This document shows positions 51,130 through 62,526 of a stretch of DNA of 64,000 bases, one piece after another. The position numbers and the translations under genes are program-made. This stretch comes from Streptococcus mitis. GTDB lineage: Bacteria > Bacillota > Bacilli > Lactobacillales > Streptococcaceae. Under the pieces are notes generated by a model, which ran no database searches, was not told where the DNA came from, and was given only the letters and a program-made list of their open reading frames with translations. The stretch is taken from assembly GCF_009496285.1 (NCBI RefSeq), contig NZ_WIJK01000011.1, forward strand, positions 1-64,000. The letters are read 5' to 3'. Within the stretch, counting starts at the first letter, position 1. The number at the start of each line of letters is the position of its first letter.

Positions 51130-51638
51130 TGATTAGAAAAGTAGAAATGCCAGATGTTGAGGTGTTGGCCAAAATTGCCAAACAAACCTTTCGTGAAACA
51201 TTTGTTCATGATAATACAGAAGAGCAGTTACAGGAATACTTTGAAGAGGCTTATAGTATGAGAGTTTTGTCAACTGAGTTGGGAAATCCTGACTCCGAAA
51301 CCTATTTCATTATGCATGAAGAGGAGATAGCTGGTTTTCTCAAAGTCAACTGGGGAAGTGCTCAGACTGAGAGAGAATTAGAGAATGCTTTTGAAATTCA
51401 ACGTCTCTATGTGCTACAAAAATTCCAAGGATTTGGACTAGGTAAGCAACTGTTTGAATTTGCTCTTGAACTTGCTACAAAAAATAGTTTTTCTTGGGCT
51501 TGGCTAGGTGTTTGGGAGCATAATACAAAAGCTCAAGCATTTTATAATCGATATGGTTTTGAAAAATTTAGCCAACATCATTTTATGGTTGGTCAAAAAG
51601 TAGATACGGATTGGTTACTGAGAAAGAAATTAAGGTAA
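51129..51638 (+). CDS. GNAT-family N-acetyltransferase between pheS and pheT
   Basis: This is a 169-residue GNAT protein. IQRLYVLQKFQGFGLGKQLF contains the acetyl-CoA loop (QGFGLG near residue 103), and AWLGVWEHNTKAQAFYNRYGFEKF is the closing strand-helix. The start overlaps the pheS stop (TAATG). Its place between the two synthetase subunit genes is kept in pneumococcus and puts it under Phe T-box control. The substrate is unknown. Confidence 0.9.
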   Translation: MIRKVEMPDVEVLAKIAKQTFRETFVHDNTEEQLQEYFEEAYSMRVLSTELGNPDSETYFIMHEEEIAGFLKVNWGSAQTERELENAFEIQRLYVLQKFQGFGLGKQLFEFALELATKNSFSWAWLGVWEHNTKAQAFYNRYGFEKFSQHHFMVGQKVDTDWLLRKKLR

Positions 51639-51714
51639 GAAGAGGATTCTTCTATTGAAATGATAGGAAAGGAAAAGAACTAGAGTGATAACTGTCATTC
51701 TGGAAAACTAAATT

Positions 51715-54120
51715 ATGCTTGTATCTTATAAATGGTTAAAAGAATTGGTGGACATTGATGTGCCATCACAAGAGTTGGCTGAAAAAATGTCAACTACAGG
51801 GATCGAGGTAGAAGGTGTTGAATCACCAGCTGCTGGTCTCTCAAAAATTGTCGTCGGAGAAGTCTTGTCTTGCGAAGATGTACCTGAAACACACTTGCAT
51901 GTTTGCCAAGTCAATGTGGGTGAAGAAGAAGCCCGTCAAATCGTCTGTGGTGCACCAAATGTGCGCGCAGGCATTAAGGTTATGGTGGCTGTTCCAGGTG
52001 CTCGTATAGCAGATAACTACAAAATCAAAAAAGGTAAAATCCGTGGTTTAGAGTCACTAGGGATGATCTGTTCACTTGGTGAATTGGGCATTTCTGACTC
52101 CGTTGTACCAAAGGAATTTGCAGATGGCATCCAAATTTTTCCAGATGAGGCTGTTCCAGGTGAGGAAGTATTTTCTTATCTAGACTTGGATGATGAAATC
52201 ATCGAACTTTCCATCACTCCAAACCGTGCAGATGCTCTTTCTATGCGTGGGGTAGCGCACGAAGTAGCAGCTATCTATGACAAGGCAGTCAACTTCAAAG
52301 AATTTACTTTAACAGAAACAGACCAAGTTGCAGCGGATGCTCTTTCTGTCAGCATCGACACAGACAAGGCGCCTTACTATGCCGCTCGTATCCTGGACAA
52401 TGTGACCATCGTACCAAGTCCACAATGGTTGCAAAACCTCCTCATGAACGAAGGCATCCGTCCGATTAATAATGTCGTCGACGTGACCAACTATATCCTG
52501 CTTTACTTTGGCCAACCTATGCATGCCTTTGACTTGGATACCTTTGAAGGGACTGACATCCGTGTACGTGAAGCGCGTGCTGGTGAGAAATTAGTGACCT
52601 TGGATGGGGAAGAGCGTGAACTTGCAGAAACAGACCTAGTCATCACTGTGGCTGACAAACCAGTAGCCCTTGCAGGTGTCATGGGTGGTCAGGCTACAGA
52701 AATCTCTGAAAAATCTAGTCGTGTCGTTCTTGAAGCTGCTGTCTTCAATGGCAAATCTATCCGTAAGACAAGTGGTCGCCTCAACCTTCGTTCAGAATCA
52801 TCTTCTCGCTTTGAAAAAGGCATCAATGTGGCAACCGTTAATGAAGCCCTTGATGCAGCAGCAAGCATGATTGCGGAATTGGCTGGTGCGACAGTGCGTA
52901 AAGGCATCGTTTCAGCGGGTGAGCTTGATACTTCCGATGTAGAAGTTTCTTCAACTCTTGCCGATGTTAACCGTGTCCTTGGTACGGAGCTTTCCTACGC
53001 GGATGTAGAGGATGTCTTCCGTCGTCTTGGATTTGGCCTTTCTGGAAATGCAGAAGCCTTCACAGTCAGCGTCCCACGTCGCCGTTGGGATATCACCATC
53101 GAAGCGGATCTCTTTGAAGAAATCGCTCGTATCTATGGCTATGACCGCTTGCCAACTAGTCTTCCAAAAGATGACGGTACAGCTGGTGAATTGACTGCGA
53201 CACAAAAACTTCGCCGTCAAATTCGTACGATTGCTGAAGGAGCAGGTTTGACAGAAATCATCACCTATGCTCTAACAACTCCTGAAAAAGCAGTTGAGTT
53301 TACGGCTCAACCAAGTAACCTTACGGAACTCATGTGGCCAATGACTGTGGATCGTTCTGTCCTCCGTCAAAATATGATCTCAGGTATCCTTGATACTGTT
53401 GCCTACAACGTGGCTCGTAAGAATAAAAACTTGGCCCTTTACGAGATTGGAAAAGTCTTTGAACAAACAGGAAATCCAAAAGAAGAACTTCCAAATGAGA
53501 TCAACAGCTTTGCCTTTGCCTTGACAGGCTTGGTTGCTGAAAAAGATTTCCAAACAGCAGCAGTTCCAGTTGATTTCTTCTATGCTAAGGGAATCCTTGA
53601 AGCGCTATTTTCTCGCTTGGGACTAGAAGTGACTTATACAGCAACCTCTGAAATTGCTAGTCTTCATCCAGGACGTACAGCCTTGATCTCACTCGGTGAC
53701 CAAGTCCTTGGTTTCCTCGGTCAAGTACATCCTATTACAGCTAAGGCTTACGACATTCCAGAAACTTATGTAGCAGAGCTCAACCTTTCAGCTATTGAAG
53801 CAGCCCTTCAACCAGCTGCTCCATTTGTGGAAATTACTAAATTCCCAGCAGTCAGCCGTGATATCGCTCTTCTCCTCAAAGCAGATGTGACTCACCAAGA
53901 TGTGGTTGATGCCATCAAATCTGCAGGCGTGAAACGTTTGACAGATATCAAACTCTTTGATGTCTTCTCAGGTGAAAAACTAGGACTTGGTATGAAGTCA
54001 ATGGCTTATAGCTTGACATTCCAAAATCCAGAAGATAGCTTGACAGACGAACAAGTCGCACGCTACATGGAAAAAATCCAAGCATCACTTGAAGAAAAAG
54101 TCAATGCAGAAGTGCGTTAA
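51715..54120 (+). CDS. pheT: Phenylalanine-tRNA ligase, beta subunit
   Basis: PheT completes the heterotetramer, recognising tRNA and editing Tyr-tRNA-Phe. Its 801 residues show the tRNA-binding OB fold (about 40-150), B3/B4 editing domain (about 210-385), B5 domain (about 400-480), the catalytic-like domain, and a C-terminal FDX-ACB anticodon-binding domain (about 705-800, ending [11 protein letters not shown]). There is no clear Shine-Dalgarno just before the ATG. The 76 bp after the GNAT gene hold no obvious promoter, so it probably shares the pheS transcript. Confidence 0.96.
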   Translation: MLVSYKWLKELVDIDVPSQELAEKMSTTGIEVEGVESPAAGLSKIVVGEVLSCEDVPETHLHVCQVNVGEEEARQIVCGAPNVRAGIKVMVAVPGARIADNYKIKKGKIRGLESLGMICSLGELGISDSVVPKEFADGIQIFPDEAVPGEEVFSYLDLDDEIIELSITPNRADALSMRGVAHEVAAIYDKAVNFKEFTLTETDQVAADALSVSIDTDKAPYYAARILDNVTIVPSPQWLQNLLMNEGIRPINNVVDVTNYILLYFGQPMHAFDLDTFEGTDIRVREARAGEKLVTLDGEERELAETDLVITVADKPVALAGVMGGQATEISEKSSRVVLEAAVFNGKSIRKTSGRLNLRSESSSRFEKGINVATVNEALDAAASMIAELAGATVRKGIVSAGELDTSDVEVSSTLADVNRVLGTELSYADVEDVFRRLGFGLSGNAEAFTVSVPRRRWDITIEADLFEEIARIYGYDRLPTSLPKDDGTAGELTATQKLRRQIRTIAEGAGLTEIITYALTTPEKAVEFTAQPSNLTELMWPMTVDRSVLRQNMISGILDTVAYNVARKNKNLALYEIGKVFEQTGNPKEELPNEINSFAFALTGLVAEKDFQTAAVPVDFFYAKGILEALFSRLGLEVTYTATSEIASLHPGRTALISLGDQVLGFLGQVHPITAKAYDIPETYVAELNLSAIEAALQPAAPFVEITKFPAVSRDIALLLKADVTHQDVVDAIKSAGVKRLTDIKLFDVFSGEKLGLGMKSMAYSLTFQNPEDSLTDEQVARYMEKIQASLEEKVNAEVR

Positions 54121-54125
54121 AGTAT

Positions 54126-54152
54126 CAATCCATCCTTCGGGGTGGATTTTTG
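54126..54152 (+). terminator. Terminator of pheT
   Basis: TCCATCC TTCG GGGTGGA followed by T5. Confidence 0.85.
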
Positions 54153-54298
54153 CTTTTCAAATAACAATTCAGGATCAAAAATAGACAGTTGAGGAACAGA
54201 GAAGATAAATTGGAGTTTACCAGTGTATAATGTACTCATAACTCAAAGTACCCTAAGATTTTTTACTAAAATGAGGATGATAAAATGGACAGAAATTA

Positions 54299-54327
54299 TT
54301 GTAAAGGCTATCAAAAAGGAGTATAAT
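54299..54327 (+). promoter_or_regulatory. Promoter of the NatAB-like operon
   Basis: TTGTAA (54299-54304), a 17-bp spacer and TATAAT (54322-54327) lie 27 bp before the ATG. Confidence 0.65.
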
Positions 54328-54354
54328 GAGTGCAAGACATTTCGGAGGTGAAAG

Positions 54355-55248
54355 ATGCTAGAAGTAAGAAGTCTAGAGAAAAGTTTTGGATCCAAGCAAG
54401 TTTTGTTTGGTATTGACTTTCAAGCGCGACCAGGTCGTATTTTGGGGCTAGTCGGGAAAAACGGTGCTGGGAAAACAACGATTTTCCACAGTATTTTGAA
54501 GTTTTTAGAATATCAGGGAGAAATCAGTCTAGATGGTCAGGATATTCGTCAAGAGACCTACGCTCGGATTGGCTATCTGCCTGAAGAACGCAGTCTCATG
54601 CCTAAATTGACAGTCCTTGAACAAGTTCGTTACTTGGCGACTCTAAAAGGTATGGATGCTAAAGAAATCAAGGAAAAACTCCCTCAATGGATGAAGAGGT
54701 TGGAAGTGAAAGGGAAGCTGACAGATAAAATTAAGAGTCTGTCAAAAGGAAATCAGCAGAAGATTCAGCTCATTATTACTCTGATTCATGAGCCAGATTT
54801 GATTATCTTGGATGAGCCTTTCAGTGGATTGGACCCAGTCAATACAGAATTACTCAAGCAAGTCATTTTTCAGGAAAAAGAGCGCGGAGCAACCATTATT
54901 TTTTCTGACCATGTCATGACCAACGTCGAGGAGCTTTGTGATGATATTCTGATGATTCGAGATGGTCGTGTGGTCTTGCATGGACCGGTTCAGGATGTCC
55001 GCAATCAATACGGGAAAACGCGTCTCTTTGTTTCAAGTGAACGAAGCAAGGAAGAATTGGAAAACCTTCCTCATGTCAAACAGGTGAGCTTGACCAAACA
55101 AGGCAGTTGGAAATTAATTCTAGATGATGAGAGCGCTGGAAGGGAACTCTTCCCAATCTTGACTCAAGGGCAATATATCGCAACCTTTGACCAGCAAGCG
55201 CCAACAATCGATGAAATCTTTAAACTAGAATCAGGGGTGGAAGTATGA
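54355..55248 (+). CDS. ABC transporter ATPase (NatA-like)
   Basis: This is a 297-residue ATPase. Walker A GKNGAGKTT is at 34-42, the signature is LSKGNQQK (a natural variant of LSGGQ), and Walker B is LIILDEPFSGLDP. The C-terminal part (from about 215) is the extra domain common in NatA, EcsA and similar ABC-2 exporters. CGGAGGTGA precedes the ATG. It overlaps the permease gene by 4 bp. The substrate may be Na+, a drug or a peptide. Confidence 0.9.
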   Translation: MLEVRSLEKSFGSKQVLFGIDFQARPGRILGLVGKNGAGKTTIFHSILKFLEYQGEISLDGQDIRQETYARIGYLPEERSLMPKLTVLEQVRYLATLKGMDAKEIKEKLPQWMKRLEVKGKLTDKIKSLSKGNQQKIQLIITLIHEPDLIILDEPFSGLDPVNTELLKQVIFQEKERGATIIFSDHVMTNVEELCDDILMIRDGRVVLHGPVQDVRNQYGKTRLFVSSERSKEELENLPHVKQVSLTKQGSWKLILDDESAGRELFPILTQGQYIATFDQQAPTIDEIFKLESGVEV

Positions 55249-56444
55249 GAAATATGTGGGTTGTAATCAAGGAAACCTATCTTCGACATGTCAAATCGTG
55301 GAGTTTCTTCTTTATGGTGATTTCACCATTCTTGTTTATCGGTCTCTCTGGAGGAATTGGCTATCTCCAAGGCTCTTCTATGGCTAAAAATGATAAAGTG
55401 GCAGTAGTGACAACAGTGCCGTCTGTAGCAGAAGGACTGAAGAATGTAAATGGTGTTAACTTTGACTATAAAGACGAAGCAAGTGCCAAAGAAGCGATTA
55501 AAGATGAAAAATTAAAAGGCTATCTGACTATTGATCAAGAAGATAGTATTCTAAAGGCAGTTTATCACGGTGAAACTTCCCTTGAGATTGCTATTAAGCT
55601 AGGAGTAACGAGCAAGTTAAATGAGCTTCAAGATCAACTCAATCGTTCGGCAGCCAATTTGTCACAAGAACAGGAAAAACGCTTGGAACAAACAGTTAAC
55701 TTTACGGAGAAAATTGATGAATCCAAGGAAAATAAAAAAATGATTCAAACCTTTGCGGCCGCAGGGCTTGGTTTCTTCCTTTATATGATTTTGATTACCT
55801 ATGCTAGTGTCACTGCTCAGGAAGTGGCTAGCGAGAAAGGAACCAAAATTATGGAGGTGGTCTTCTCTAGTATCCGAGCTAGTCATTATTTCTACGCTCG
55901 CATGCTGGCTCTGCTTCTTGTGATTTTGACCCATATTGGCATTTACGTCGTGGGTGGACTTGCTGCCATTCTTCTCTTTAAAGATCTACCAATCTTGGCA
56001 CAATCTGGTATTTTAAACCATATAGGAGAGGCTTTCTCGCTCAACACCTTATTGTTTGTCTTGGTTAGCCTCTTTATGTACGTTGTTTTAGCAGCCTTCC
56101 TAGGTTCTATGGTTTCTCGTCCTGAGGATGCAGGAAAAGCCTTGTCGCCTTTGATGATTTTGATTATAGGTGGTTTTTTTGGAGTGACAGCTCTAGGTGC
56201 AGCTGGTGACAATCTCATCTTGAAGATTGGTTCATATATTCCCTTTATTTCGACTTTCTTCATGCCATTTAGAGCTATTAATGGCTATGCAGGGGGAGTA
56301 GAAGCATGGATTTCACTTGCTATTACAGTGATTTTTGCGGTGGTAGCAACAGGATTTATCGGACGCATGTATGCTAGTCTCGTTCTGCAAACAGATGATT
56401 TGGGGATCTGGAAAACCTTTAAACGAGCTTTAAGTTATAAATAA
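55245..56444 (+). CDS. ABC-2 type permease (NatB-like)
   Basis: This is a 399-residue permease. One N-terminal helix (about 17-38) is followed by a large extracellular domain with charged, helical character (about 45-170), then about five to six helices to the C-terminus. SEKGTKIMEVVFSSIRASHYF is the family motif after the second helix. This is the usual NatB/YhaP plan. It overlaps the ATPase gene (ATGA). Confidence 0.88.
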   Translation: MRNMWVVIKETYLRHVKSWSFFFMVISPFLFIGLSGGIGYLQGSSMAKNDKVAVVTTVPSVAEGLKNVNGVNFDYKDEASAKEAIKDEKLKGYLTIDQEDSILKAVYHGETSLEIAIKLGVTSKLNELQDQLNRSAANLSQEQEKRLEQTVNFTEKIDESKENKKMIQTFAAAGLGFFLYMILITYASVTAQEVASEKGTKIMEVVFSSIRASHYFYARMLALLLVILTHIGIYVVGGLAAILLFKDLPILAQSGILNHIGEAFSLNTLLFVLVSLFMYVVLAAFLGSMVSRPEDAGKALSPLMILIIGGFFGVTALGAAGDNLILKIGSYIPFISTFFMPFRAINGYAGGVEAWISLAITVIFAVVATGFIGRMYASLVLQTDDLGIWKTFKRALSYK

Positions 56445-56451
56445 AATCACG

Positions 56452-56481
56452 GACCTGTGAGTGTATCTCCCAGGTCTTTTA
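56452..56481 (+). terminator. Terminator of the NatAB-like operon
   Basis: GACCTG and CAGGTC arms with TTTTAT after. Confidence 0.65.
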
Positions 56482-56597
56482 TACTCTTCGAAAATCTCTT
56501 CAAACCACGTCAGCTTCCATCTGCAACCTCAAAACAGTGTTTTGAGCAGCCTGTGGCTAGCTTCCTAGTTTTCTCTTTGATTTTCATTGAGTATTAA
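56479..56597. repeat. BOX element with internal deletion
   Basis: It starts with boxA (TATACTCTTCGAAAATC, then CAAACCACGTCAGC) and ends with boxC (TTGATTTTCATTGAGTATTA). The right part of boxA and the start of boxB, including the GCCTTGCCGTA stretch, are missing, so only about 119 bp remain. It lies between the NatAB-like operon and rpoE, in opposite orientation to the element at 33869. Confidence 0.85.
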
Positions 56598-56736
56598 TTA
56601 GCTGAAATATTTCATATTTATTTCTCCTAAACCTTTGACTATTAGGCAAAATTATCGTACAATAAAGAGTACATGATAAAATGAGATCAGAGTTTATCCA
56701 CTCTGGCGTTAGTAGTAAAAAATGAGGAGAAACGCT

Positions 56737-57312
56737 TTGGAATTAGAAGTATTTGCTGGGCAAGAAAAAAGTGAACTATCTATGATTGAGGTGGCTCGTG
56801 CCATCTTGGAACGCCGTGGTCGTGATCACGAAATGCATTTTAGTGATTTGGTTAATGAAATCCAAAACTATCTCGGTACCTCTAATAGCGATATTCGTGA
56901 AGCTTTGCCTTTGTTCTACACAGAGTTGAACTTTGACGGTAGCTTTATCTCACTTGGAGATAACAAATGGGGGCTTCGTTCATGGTATGGAGTCGATGAA
57001 ATCGATGAGGAAATCATTGCTCTTGAAGAAAGTGATGATGAAGAAGTAGCACCTAAGGCTAAGAAAAAACGTGTCAACGCCTTTATGGATGGTGATGCAG
57101 ATGCTATTGATTACAGTGCAGATGATCCAGAAGATGAGGATGCATACGAAGAAGATCCAGCTCTTTCTTATGATGATGAAAATCCAGATGATGAGAAGAA
57201 TGAAGTGGAAGCCTACGATGCTGAAATCAATGAAATCGCCCCAGATGATCTAGATGAAGAAGTCGATCTTAATGAAGAAGACGACGAAGACTCTGAAGAA
57301 GAGGAAGAATAA
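56737..57312 (+). CDS. rpoE: DNA-directed RNA polymerase delta subunit
   Basis: RpoE speeds RNA polymerase recycling and sharpens promoter selection in Gram-positive bacteria. The N-terminal HARE-HTH domain (about 1-90) contains [10 protein letters not shown] and [18 protein letters not shown]. The C-terminal 95 residues are almost all Asp and Glu, disordered, and displace nucleic acid. The start is taken as the TTG at 56737 (protein [10 protein letters not shown]), because AGGAGAAACGC lies before it and the ATG at 56722 overlaps that site. The product is 191 residues. Confidence 0.95.
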   Translation: MELEVFAGQEKSELSMIEVARAILERRGRDHEMHFSDLVNEIQNYLGTSNSDIREALPLFYTELNFDGSFISLGDNKWGLRSWYGVDEIDEEIIALEESDDEEVAPKAKKKRVNAFMDGDADAIDYSADDPEDEDAYEEDPALSYDDENPDDEKNEVEAYDAEINEIAPDDLDEEVDLNEEDDEDSEEEEE

Positions 57313-57320
57313 AAATAAAA

Positions 57321-57380
57321 AGGCGTTGGAACAGGTATCGGTCGCTCAAGTCTCGATTTCCTAGATCCAGCCTCTTTTTA
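57321..57380 (+). terminator. Probable terminator of rpoE
   Basis: AGGC-GT-TGGA (57321-57330) pairs with TCCAGCCT (57366-57373) across a large loop, with CTTTTTA after. Confidence 0.55.
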
Positions 57381-57437
57381 CTTTTTAGTTTGAATGAGTT
57401 ATGCAAGATGGAATGCCAAGTCAACGATTTGTTCTAT

Positions 57438-57533
57438 TTGACAAATGATTCATTTTGAGGTAATATATTGTTCGGGCACCTCTTTTAGAGGTCGGAGCTC
57501 CCTAGTTATTAGGGAGCTATTTTTGTTTTTTCC
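57438..57533 (+). promoter_or_regulatory. pyrG promoter with CTP-responsive attenuator
   Basis: TTGACA (57438-57443), a 17-bp spacer and TAATAT (57461-57466) place the start at the GGGC of 57474-57477. Terminator arms AGCTCCCTA (57496-57504) and TAGGGAGCT (57510-57518) precede a T-rich run. GGGC start plus a CUCCC-bearing terminator is the layout of the Bacillus pyrG attenuator. There, low CTP causes repeated G addition at the start, and the extra Gs pair with the CUCCC arm to block termination. Confidence 0.85.
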
Positions 57534-57568
57534 AGGAAGCTTTTCTTCTTGGGGTGTAGTTATTGATG

Positions 57569-57610
57569 AAGGTCTTGTTTCCTCAATCCCCTGTTAGTAA
57601 ACAAGACCTT
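57569..57610 (+). repeat. 12-bp stem-loop in the pyrG leader
   Basis: AAGGTCTTGTTT (57569-57580) and AAACAAGACCTT (57599-57610) pair perfectly around an 18-base loop, ending 24 bp before the pyrG ATG. There is no T run. Confidence 0.75.
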
Positions 57611-57621
57611 GAGCATTTTAG

Positions 57622-59241
<1,620 letters not shown>

Positions 59242-59339
59242 TCATGATTAAACCTTTGAGAGTCATCTTAGAGGTTTTAATTTGTTTTCACTATCATGAA
59301 AATCTGGAAAAAGGACATTATTTTTGGTAAGATAAGGGT

Positions 59340-60293
59340 ATGGATTTTGAAAAAATTGAACAAGCATATACTTATTTACTAGAAAACGTCCAAATCATTC
59401 AAAACGATTTGGCGACAAATTTTTACGATGCCTTAATTGAACAAAATGGGATTTACCTAGATGGACAAACCAATTTGGAGCAAGTCAAAAAAAATAACCA
59501 GGCCCTAAAACGCTTGGCACTTCGAAAAGAGGAGTGGCTACGGACCTACCAATTTCTATTGATGAAAGCTTCGCAAACAGAACCTCTTCAGGCTAATCAC
59601 CAGTTTACACCAGACGCCATTGGTCACTTGATAATTTTTCTGATGGAGCAACTGTGGCCTGCTGAGAATCTAAGTTTATTAGAGTTGGGGTCTGGGATGG
59701 GAATTCTGGGTGCTAGCTTCTTGACGTCCATGAACAAAAAGGTAGATTACCTTGGGATTGAGCTAGATGACCTCTTGATCGATCTGGCTGCAAGCATGGC
59801 AGAAGTTATGGATCTTCAAATGGGCTTTGTCCAAGGAGATGCAGTACGTCCACAAGTATTAAAAGAAAGTGATATTATTGTGAGCGACCTCCCGATTGGC
59901 TACTACCCAGACGATCAGATCGCTTCACGTTACCAAGTGGCAGCAAAGGATGAACATACTTACGCTCATCATCTATTAATGGAGCAATCTCTCAAGTATC
60001 TTAAGACGGGAGGCTATGCTATTTTCCTTGCTCCAACAGATCTTTTGACGAGTCCCCAGAGTGATTTCTTGAAATCCTGGCTGACTGATCAAGCTCAACT
60101 AGTCGCTATCATAGCTTTACCAGAGTATCTATTCGCTCAAGGAGCCCAGTCTAAGACCATTTTTGTTTTGCAAAAGAAGGTGGGAGAAGGGACAGAGCCC
60201 TTTGTTTATCCACTTGCTAGTCTTCGTGATCCTGAAATTTTGTTGGAATTTAAGGAAAATTTTCAAAATTGGTGTCAAGAACATGAAATCTAG
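59340..60293 (+). CDS. Class I SAM-dependent methyltransferase (YtxK-like)
   Basis: This is a 317-residue protein. A helical N-terminal domain (about 1-100) is followed by a Rossmann methyltransferase domain with LLELGSGMGILGASF as the SAM-binding loop near residue 116. DLPIGYYP near 182 stands where N6-adenine methyltransferases have the (D/N)PPY motif. The family resembles the C-terminal part of type I HsdM and pneumococcal YtxK, found next to ackA there as here. The substrate is unknown. The ribosome binding site is weak. Confidence 0.88.
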   Translation: MDFEKIEQAYTYLLENVQIIQNDLATNFYDALIEQNGIYLDGQTNLEQVKKNNQALKRLALRKEEWLRTYQFLLMKASQTEPLQANHQFTPDAIGHLIIFLMEQLWPAENLSLLELGSGMGILGASFLTSMNKKVDYLGIELDDLLIDLAASMAEVMDLQMGFVQGDAVRPQVLKESDIIVSDLPIGYYPDDQIASRYQVAAKDEHTYAHHLLMEQSLKYLKTGGYAIFLAPTDLLTSPQSDFLKSWLTDQAQLVAIIALPEYLFAQGAQSKTIFVLQKKVGEGTEPFVYPLASLRDPEILLEFKENFQNWCQEHEI

Positions 60294-60302
60294 TATAAAT
60301 TT

Positions 60303-60328
60303 TGATATAATAGTTGAAAACGCTTAAA
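60303..60328 (+). promoter_or_regulatory. ackA promoter with overlapping cre-like site
   Basis: An extended -10 TGATATAAT (60303-60311) is followed by TGAAAACGCTTAAA (60315-60328), which differs from the CcpA consensus TGWAANCGNTNWCA at one fixed position and covers the start site. Confidence 0.65.
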
Positions 60329-60342
60329 AAAGGGGAAACATT

Positions 60343-61533
60343 ATGACAAAAACCATTGCAATTAACGCTGGAAGCTCTAGCTTGAAATGGCAACTTTACC
60401 AAATGTCAGAAGAAAAGGTGCTTGCAAAAGGGTTGATTGAGCGAATTGGATTGAAAGATTCTATTTCTACAGTTAAGTTCGATGGTCGCTCAGAACAACA
60501 AGTCCTTGACATTGACAACCATACTTTGGCAGTTAAGATTTTGCTTGATGACTTGATTCGTTTTGATATTATTAAATCTTATGATGAAATTACTGGTGTT
60601 GGACACCGTGTCGTTGCAGGTGGAGAGTACTTCAAAGAGTCTACAGTCGTGGAAGGTGATGTAATTGAAAAAGTTGAAGAGTTAGGTCTTCTTGCTCCAT
60701 TGCACAACCCTGCAAATGCTGCGGGTATTCGCGCCTTCAAAGAATTGTTGCCAGATATTACGAGTGTCGTTGTTTTTGATACTTCCTTCCATACAAGTAT
60801 GCCAGAGAAAGCTTATCGCTATCCTCTACCAACAAAATATTACACAGAAAACAAGGTTCGTAAGTACGGAGCCCATGGAACTAGCCATCAGTACGTTGCT
60901 CAAGAAGCAGCAAAACTCTTGGGTCGTCCACTTGAAGAGTTGAAGTTAATCACTTGTCACATCGGTAATGGTGCTTCTATTACAGCTGTTAAGGGTGGGA
61001 AATCTGTTGATACCTCAATGGGATTCACTCCACTTGGTGGTGTAATGATGGGAACTCGTACAGGGGATATTGACCCAGCTATCATTCCTTATTTAATGCA
61101 ATATACAGAGGACTTTAACAAGCCTGAGGACATCAGTCGTATCCTCAATCGTGAGTCAGGGTTGATGGGTGTTTCAGGTAAATCTAGTGATATGCGTGAC
61201 GTGATTGCTGCTATGGATGCAGGAGATCATGATGCTACTTTGGCTTATGAAATGTATGTTGACCGTATCCAAAAACATATTGGTCAATACCTTGCAGTCC
61301 TAAATGGAGCAGATGCTATTATTTTCACAGCAGGTATCGGTGAAAATTCTACTAATGTACGTGAAGATGTTATTTCAGGGATTTCTTGGTTCGGTTGTGA
61401 TGTAGATCCAGAGAAAAATGTCTTTGGTGCAACCGGAGATATTTCGACAGATGCAGCAAGTGTACGTGTACTTGTCATCCCAACAGATGAAGAACTCGTT
61501 ATCGCGCGTGACGTTGAACGTTTGAAAAAATAA
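60343..61533 (+). CDS. ackA: Acetate kinase
   Basis: AckA makes ATP and acetate from acetyl phosphate, the last step of the Pta-Ack and pyruvate-oxidase routes. The 396 residues carry [13 protein letters not shown] (ASKHA phosphate-1 motif) near residue 6, [10 protein letters not shown] near 89, [10 protein letters not shown] near 147, [11 protein letters not shown] near 177 and [18 protein letters not shown] near 227. AAAAAGGGG precedes the ATG. It has its own promoter and a strong terminator. Confidence 0.97.
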   Translation: MTKTIAINAGSSSLKWQLYQMSEEKVLAKGLIERIGLKDSISTVKFDGRSEQQVLDIDNHTLAVKILLDDLIRFDIIKSYDEITGVGHRVVAGGEYFKESTVVEGDVIEKVEELGLLAPLHNPANAAGIRAFKELLPDITSVVVFDTSFHTSMPEKAYRYPLPTKYYTENKVRKYGAHGTSHQYVAQEAAKLLGRPLEELKLITCHIGNGASITAVKGGKSVDTSMGFTPLGGVMMGTRTGDIDPAIIPYLMQYTEDFNKPEDISRILNRESGLMGVSGKSSDMRDVIAAMDAGDHDATLAYEMYVDRIQKHIGQYLAVLNGADAIIFTAGIGENSTNVREDVISGISWFGCDVDPEKNVFGATGDISTDAASVRVLVIPTDEELVIARDVERLKK

Positions 61534-61539
61534 CAAATC

Positions 61540-61577
61540 AAAAAATCGACCTTTCTTATTGAAGGTCGATTTTTTTT
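61540..61577. terminator. Terminator between ackA and birA
   Basis: AAATCGACCTTTC and GAAGGTCGATTT pair around TTATT, with A and T runs on both sides, serving the convergent genes. Confidence 0.85.
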
Positions 61578-61590
61578 TGATCTAGGAAAA

Positions 61591-62526
61591 CTACCATTTA
61601 GTCAGTGAAACTTCGCCACTATTAAGCCAAATCTTTTCACCGTTTGCTAATTCTATCTGCAGTTGACCTTGGTCAGAGATGTCACAGGCTTTTCCTGTGA
61701 TTATTTCCTGATCCTTCTTGAAGGAAATCTCTTTTCCTAAAACGATTGAGCGTTTTTTATAGAGATAGAGGAGTTCATCGGCTTCTGTTTCGTAGAAACA
61801 TTTCCAAATTTCAGCAATCAATTCATTGCGAGTAATGGGAGTATGTTGAGAAAATAAGCTTCCAGCTTTAGTTTGTAGATTCTTGGGAAATTCAGCGATA
61901 GAAAAGTTGATCCCGACCCCAATGATAACATTTGTAACGAGTCCAGTTTCGACGGAGGTAATGGCTTCGGTTAGAATACCAGCAATTTTTTTCTGGTTCA
62001 GATAAATGTCATTGACCCACTTGATATCCACGTCGATTAAACTAAGGTTTTTGATAGCCTTGTAGATAGCTCCAGCTGTTAGAAGTGTATAGGCAGGAAG
62101 ATTCTGATAAGGGAGATTGGGCTGTAGGTGAAGGGACATGTAAATTCCCCCCTTGTCTGGAGAATAATAGGGACGTTGAAAACGACCGCGTCCCATAGTT
62201 TGGCTAGTGGAAAGGTAGAGTTTATCCCCTTTGGCACCAGCTTCCATAGCCTCTTTAGCATCGGTTTGGGTAGATTTTGTTGAGGGTTTAAACTGGACAG
62301 TAATGGGACTATTCGCTTCGATTTCCTGAGGCAAGATAAGGTCTCCGTCCAGAAGTTTATACCCACGATTTTTGATACTGTCAATCTCCAGTCCCTCTTG
62401 CTGGAGACGTTGGATCGCCTTCCATACTGAAGTTCGAGATAGGTTTAATCTCTCAGCTATTTTTTCTCCGCTTAGATAATCAGTCTCAGTAACTAGTATT
62501 TTATAGACTTCTTGGTAGGATTTCAT
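61591..62526 (-). CDS. birA: Bifunctional biotin-protein ligase and repressor BirA
   Basis: BirA joins biotin to the carboxylase carrier protein and, bound to biotinyl-AMP, represses biotin genes. The 311 residues contain an N-terminal winged helix (about 1-65, GEKIAERLNLSRTSVWKAIQ). The catalytic domain has MGRGRFQRPYYSP (biotinyl-AMP loop near 111) and DIKWVNDIYLNQKKIAGIL near 165, and an SH3-like C-terminal domain starts at about 265. The DNA-binding domain implies regulation of biotin uptake genes elsewhere. It has no close partner. Confidence 0.95.
   Translation of the reverse strand: MKSYQEVYKILVTETDYLSGEKIAERLNLSRTSVWKAIQRLQQEGLEIDSIKNRGYKLLDGDLILPQEIEANSPITVQFKPSTKSTQTDAKEAMEAGAKGDKLYLSTSQTMGRGRFQRPYYSPDKGGIYMSLHLQPNLPYQNLPAYTLLTAGAIYKAIKNLSLIDVDIKWVNDIYLNQKKIAGILTEAITSVETGLVTNVIIGVGINFSIAEFPKNLQTKAGSLFSQHTPITRNELIAEIWKCFYETEADELLYLYKKRSIVLGKEISFKKDQEIITGKACDISDQGQLQIELANGEKIWLNSGEVSLTKW

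Noticed and set aside
54271..54361. Short peptides upstream of the NatAB-like operon, one (54326-54361) overlapping the ATPase start
   Set aside because: The ATG at 54326 lies in a good -10 box (TATAAT 54322-54327), so it would not be transcribed from the operon promoter. The overlapping frames are short and lack support.
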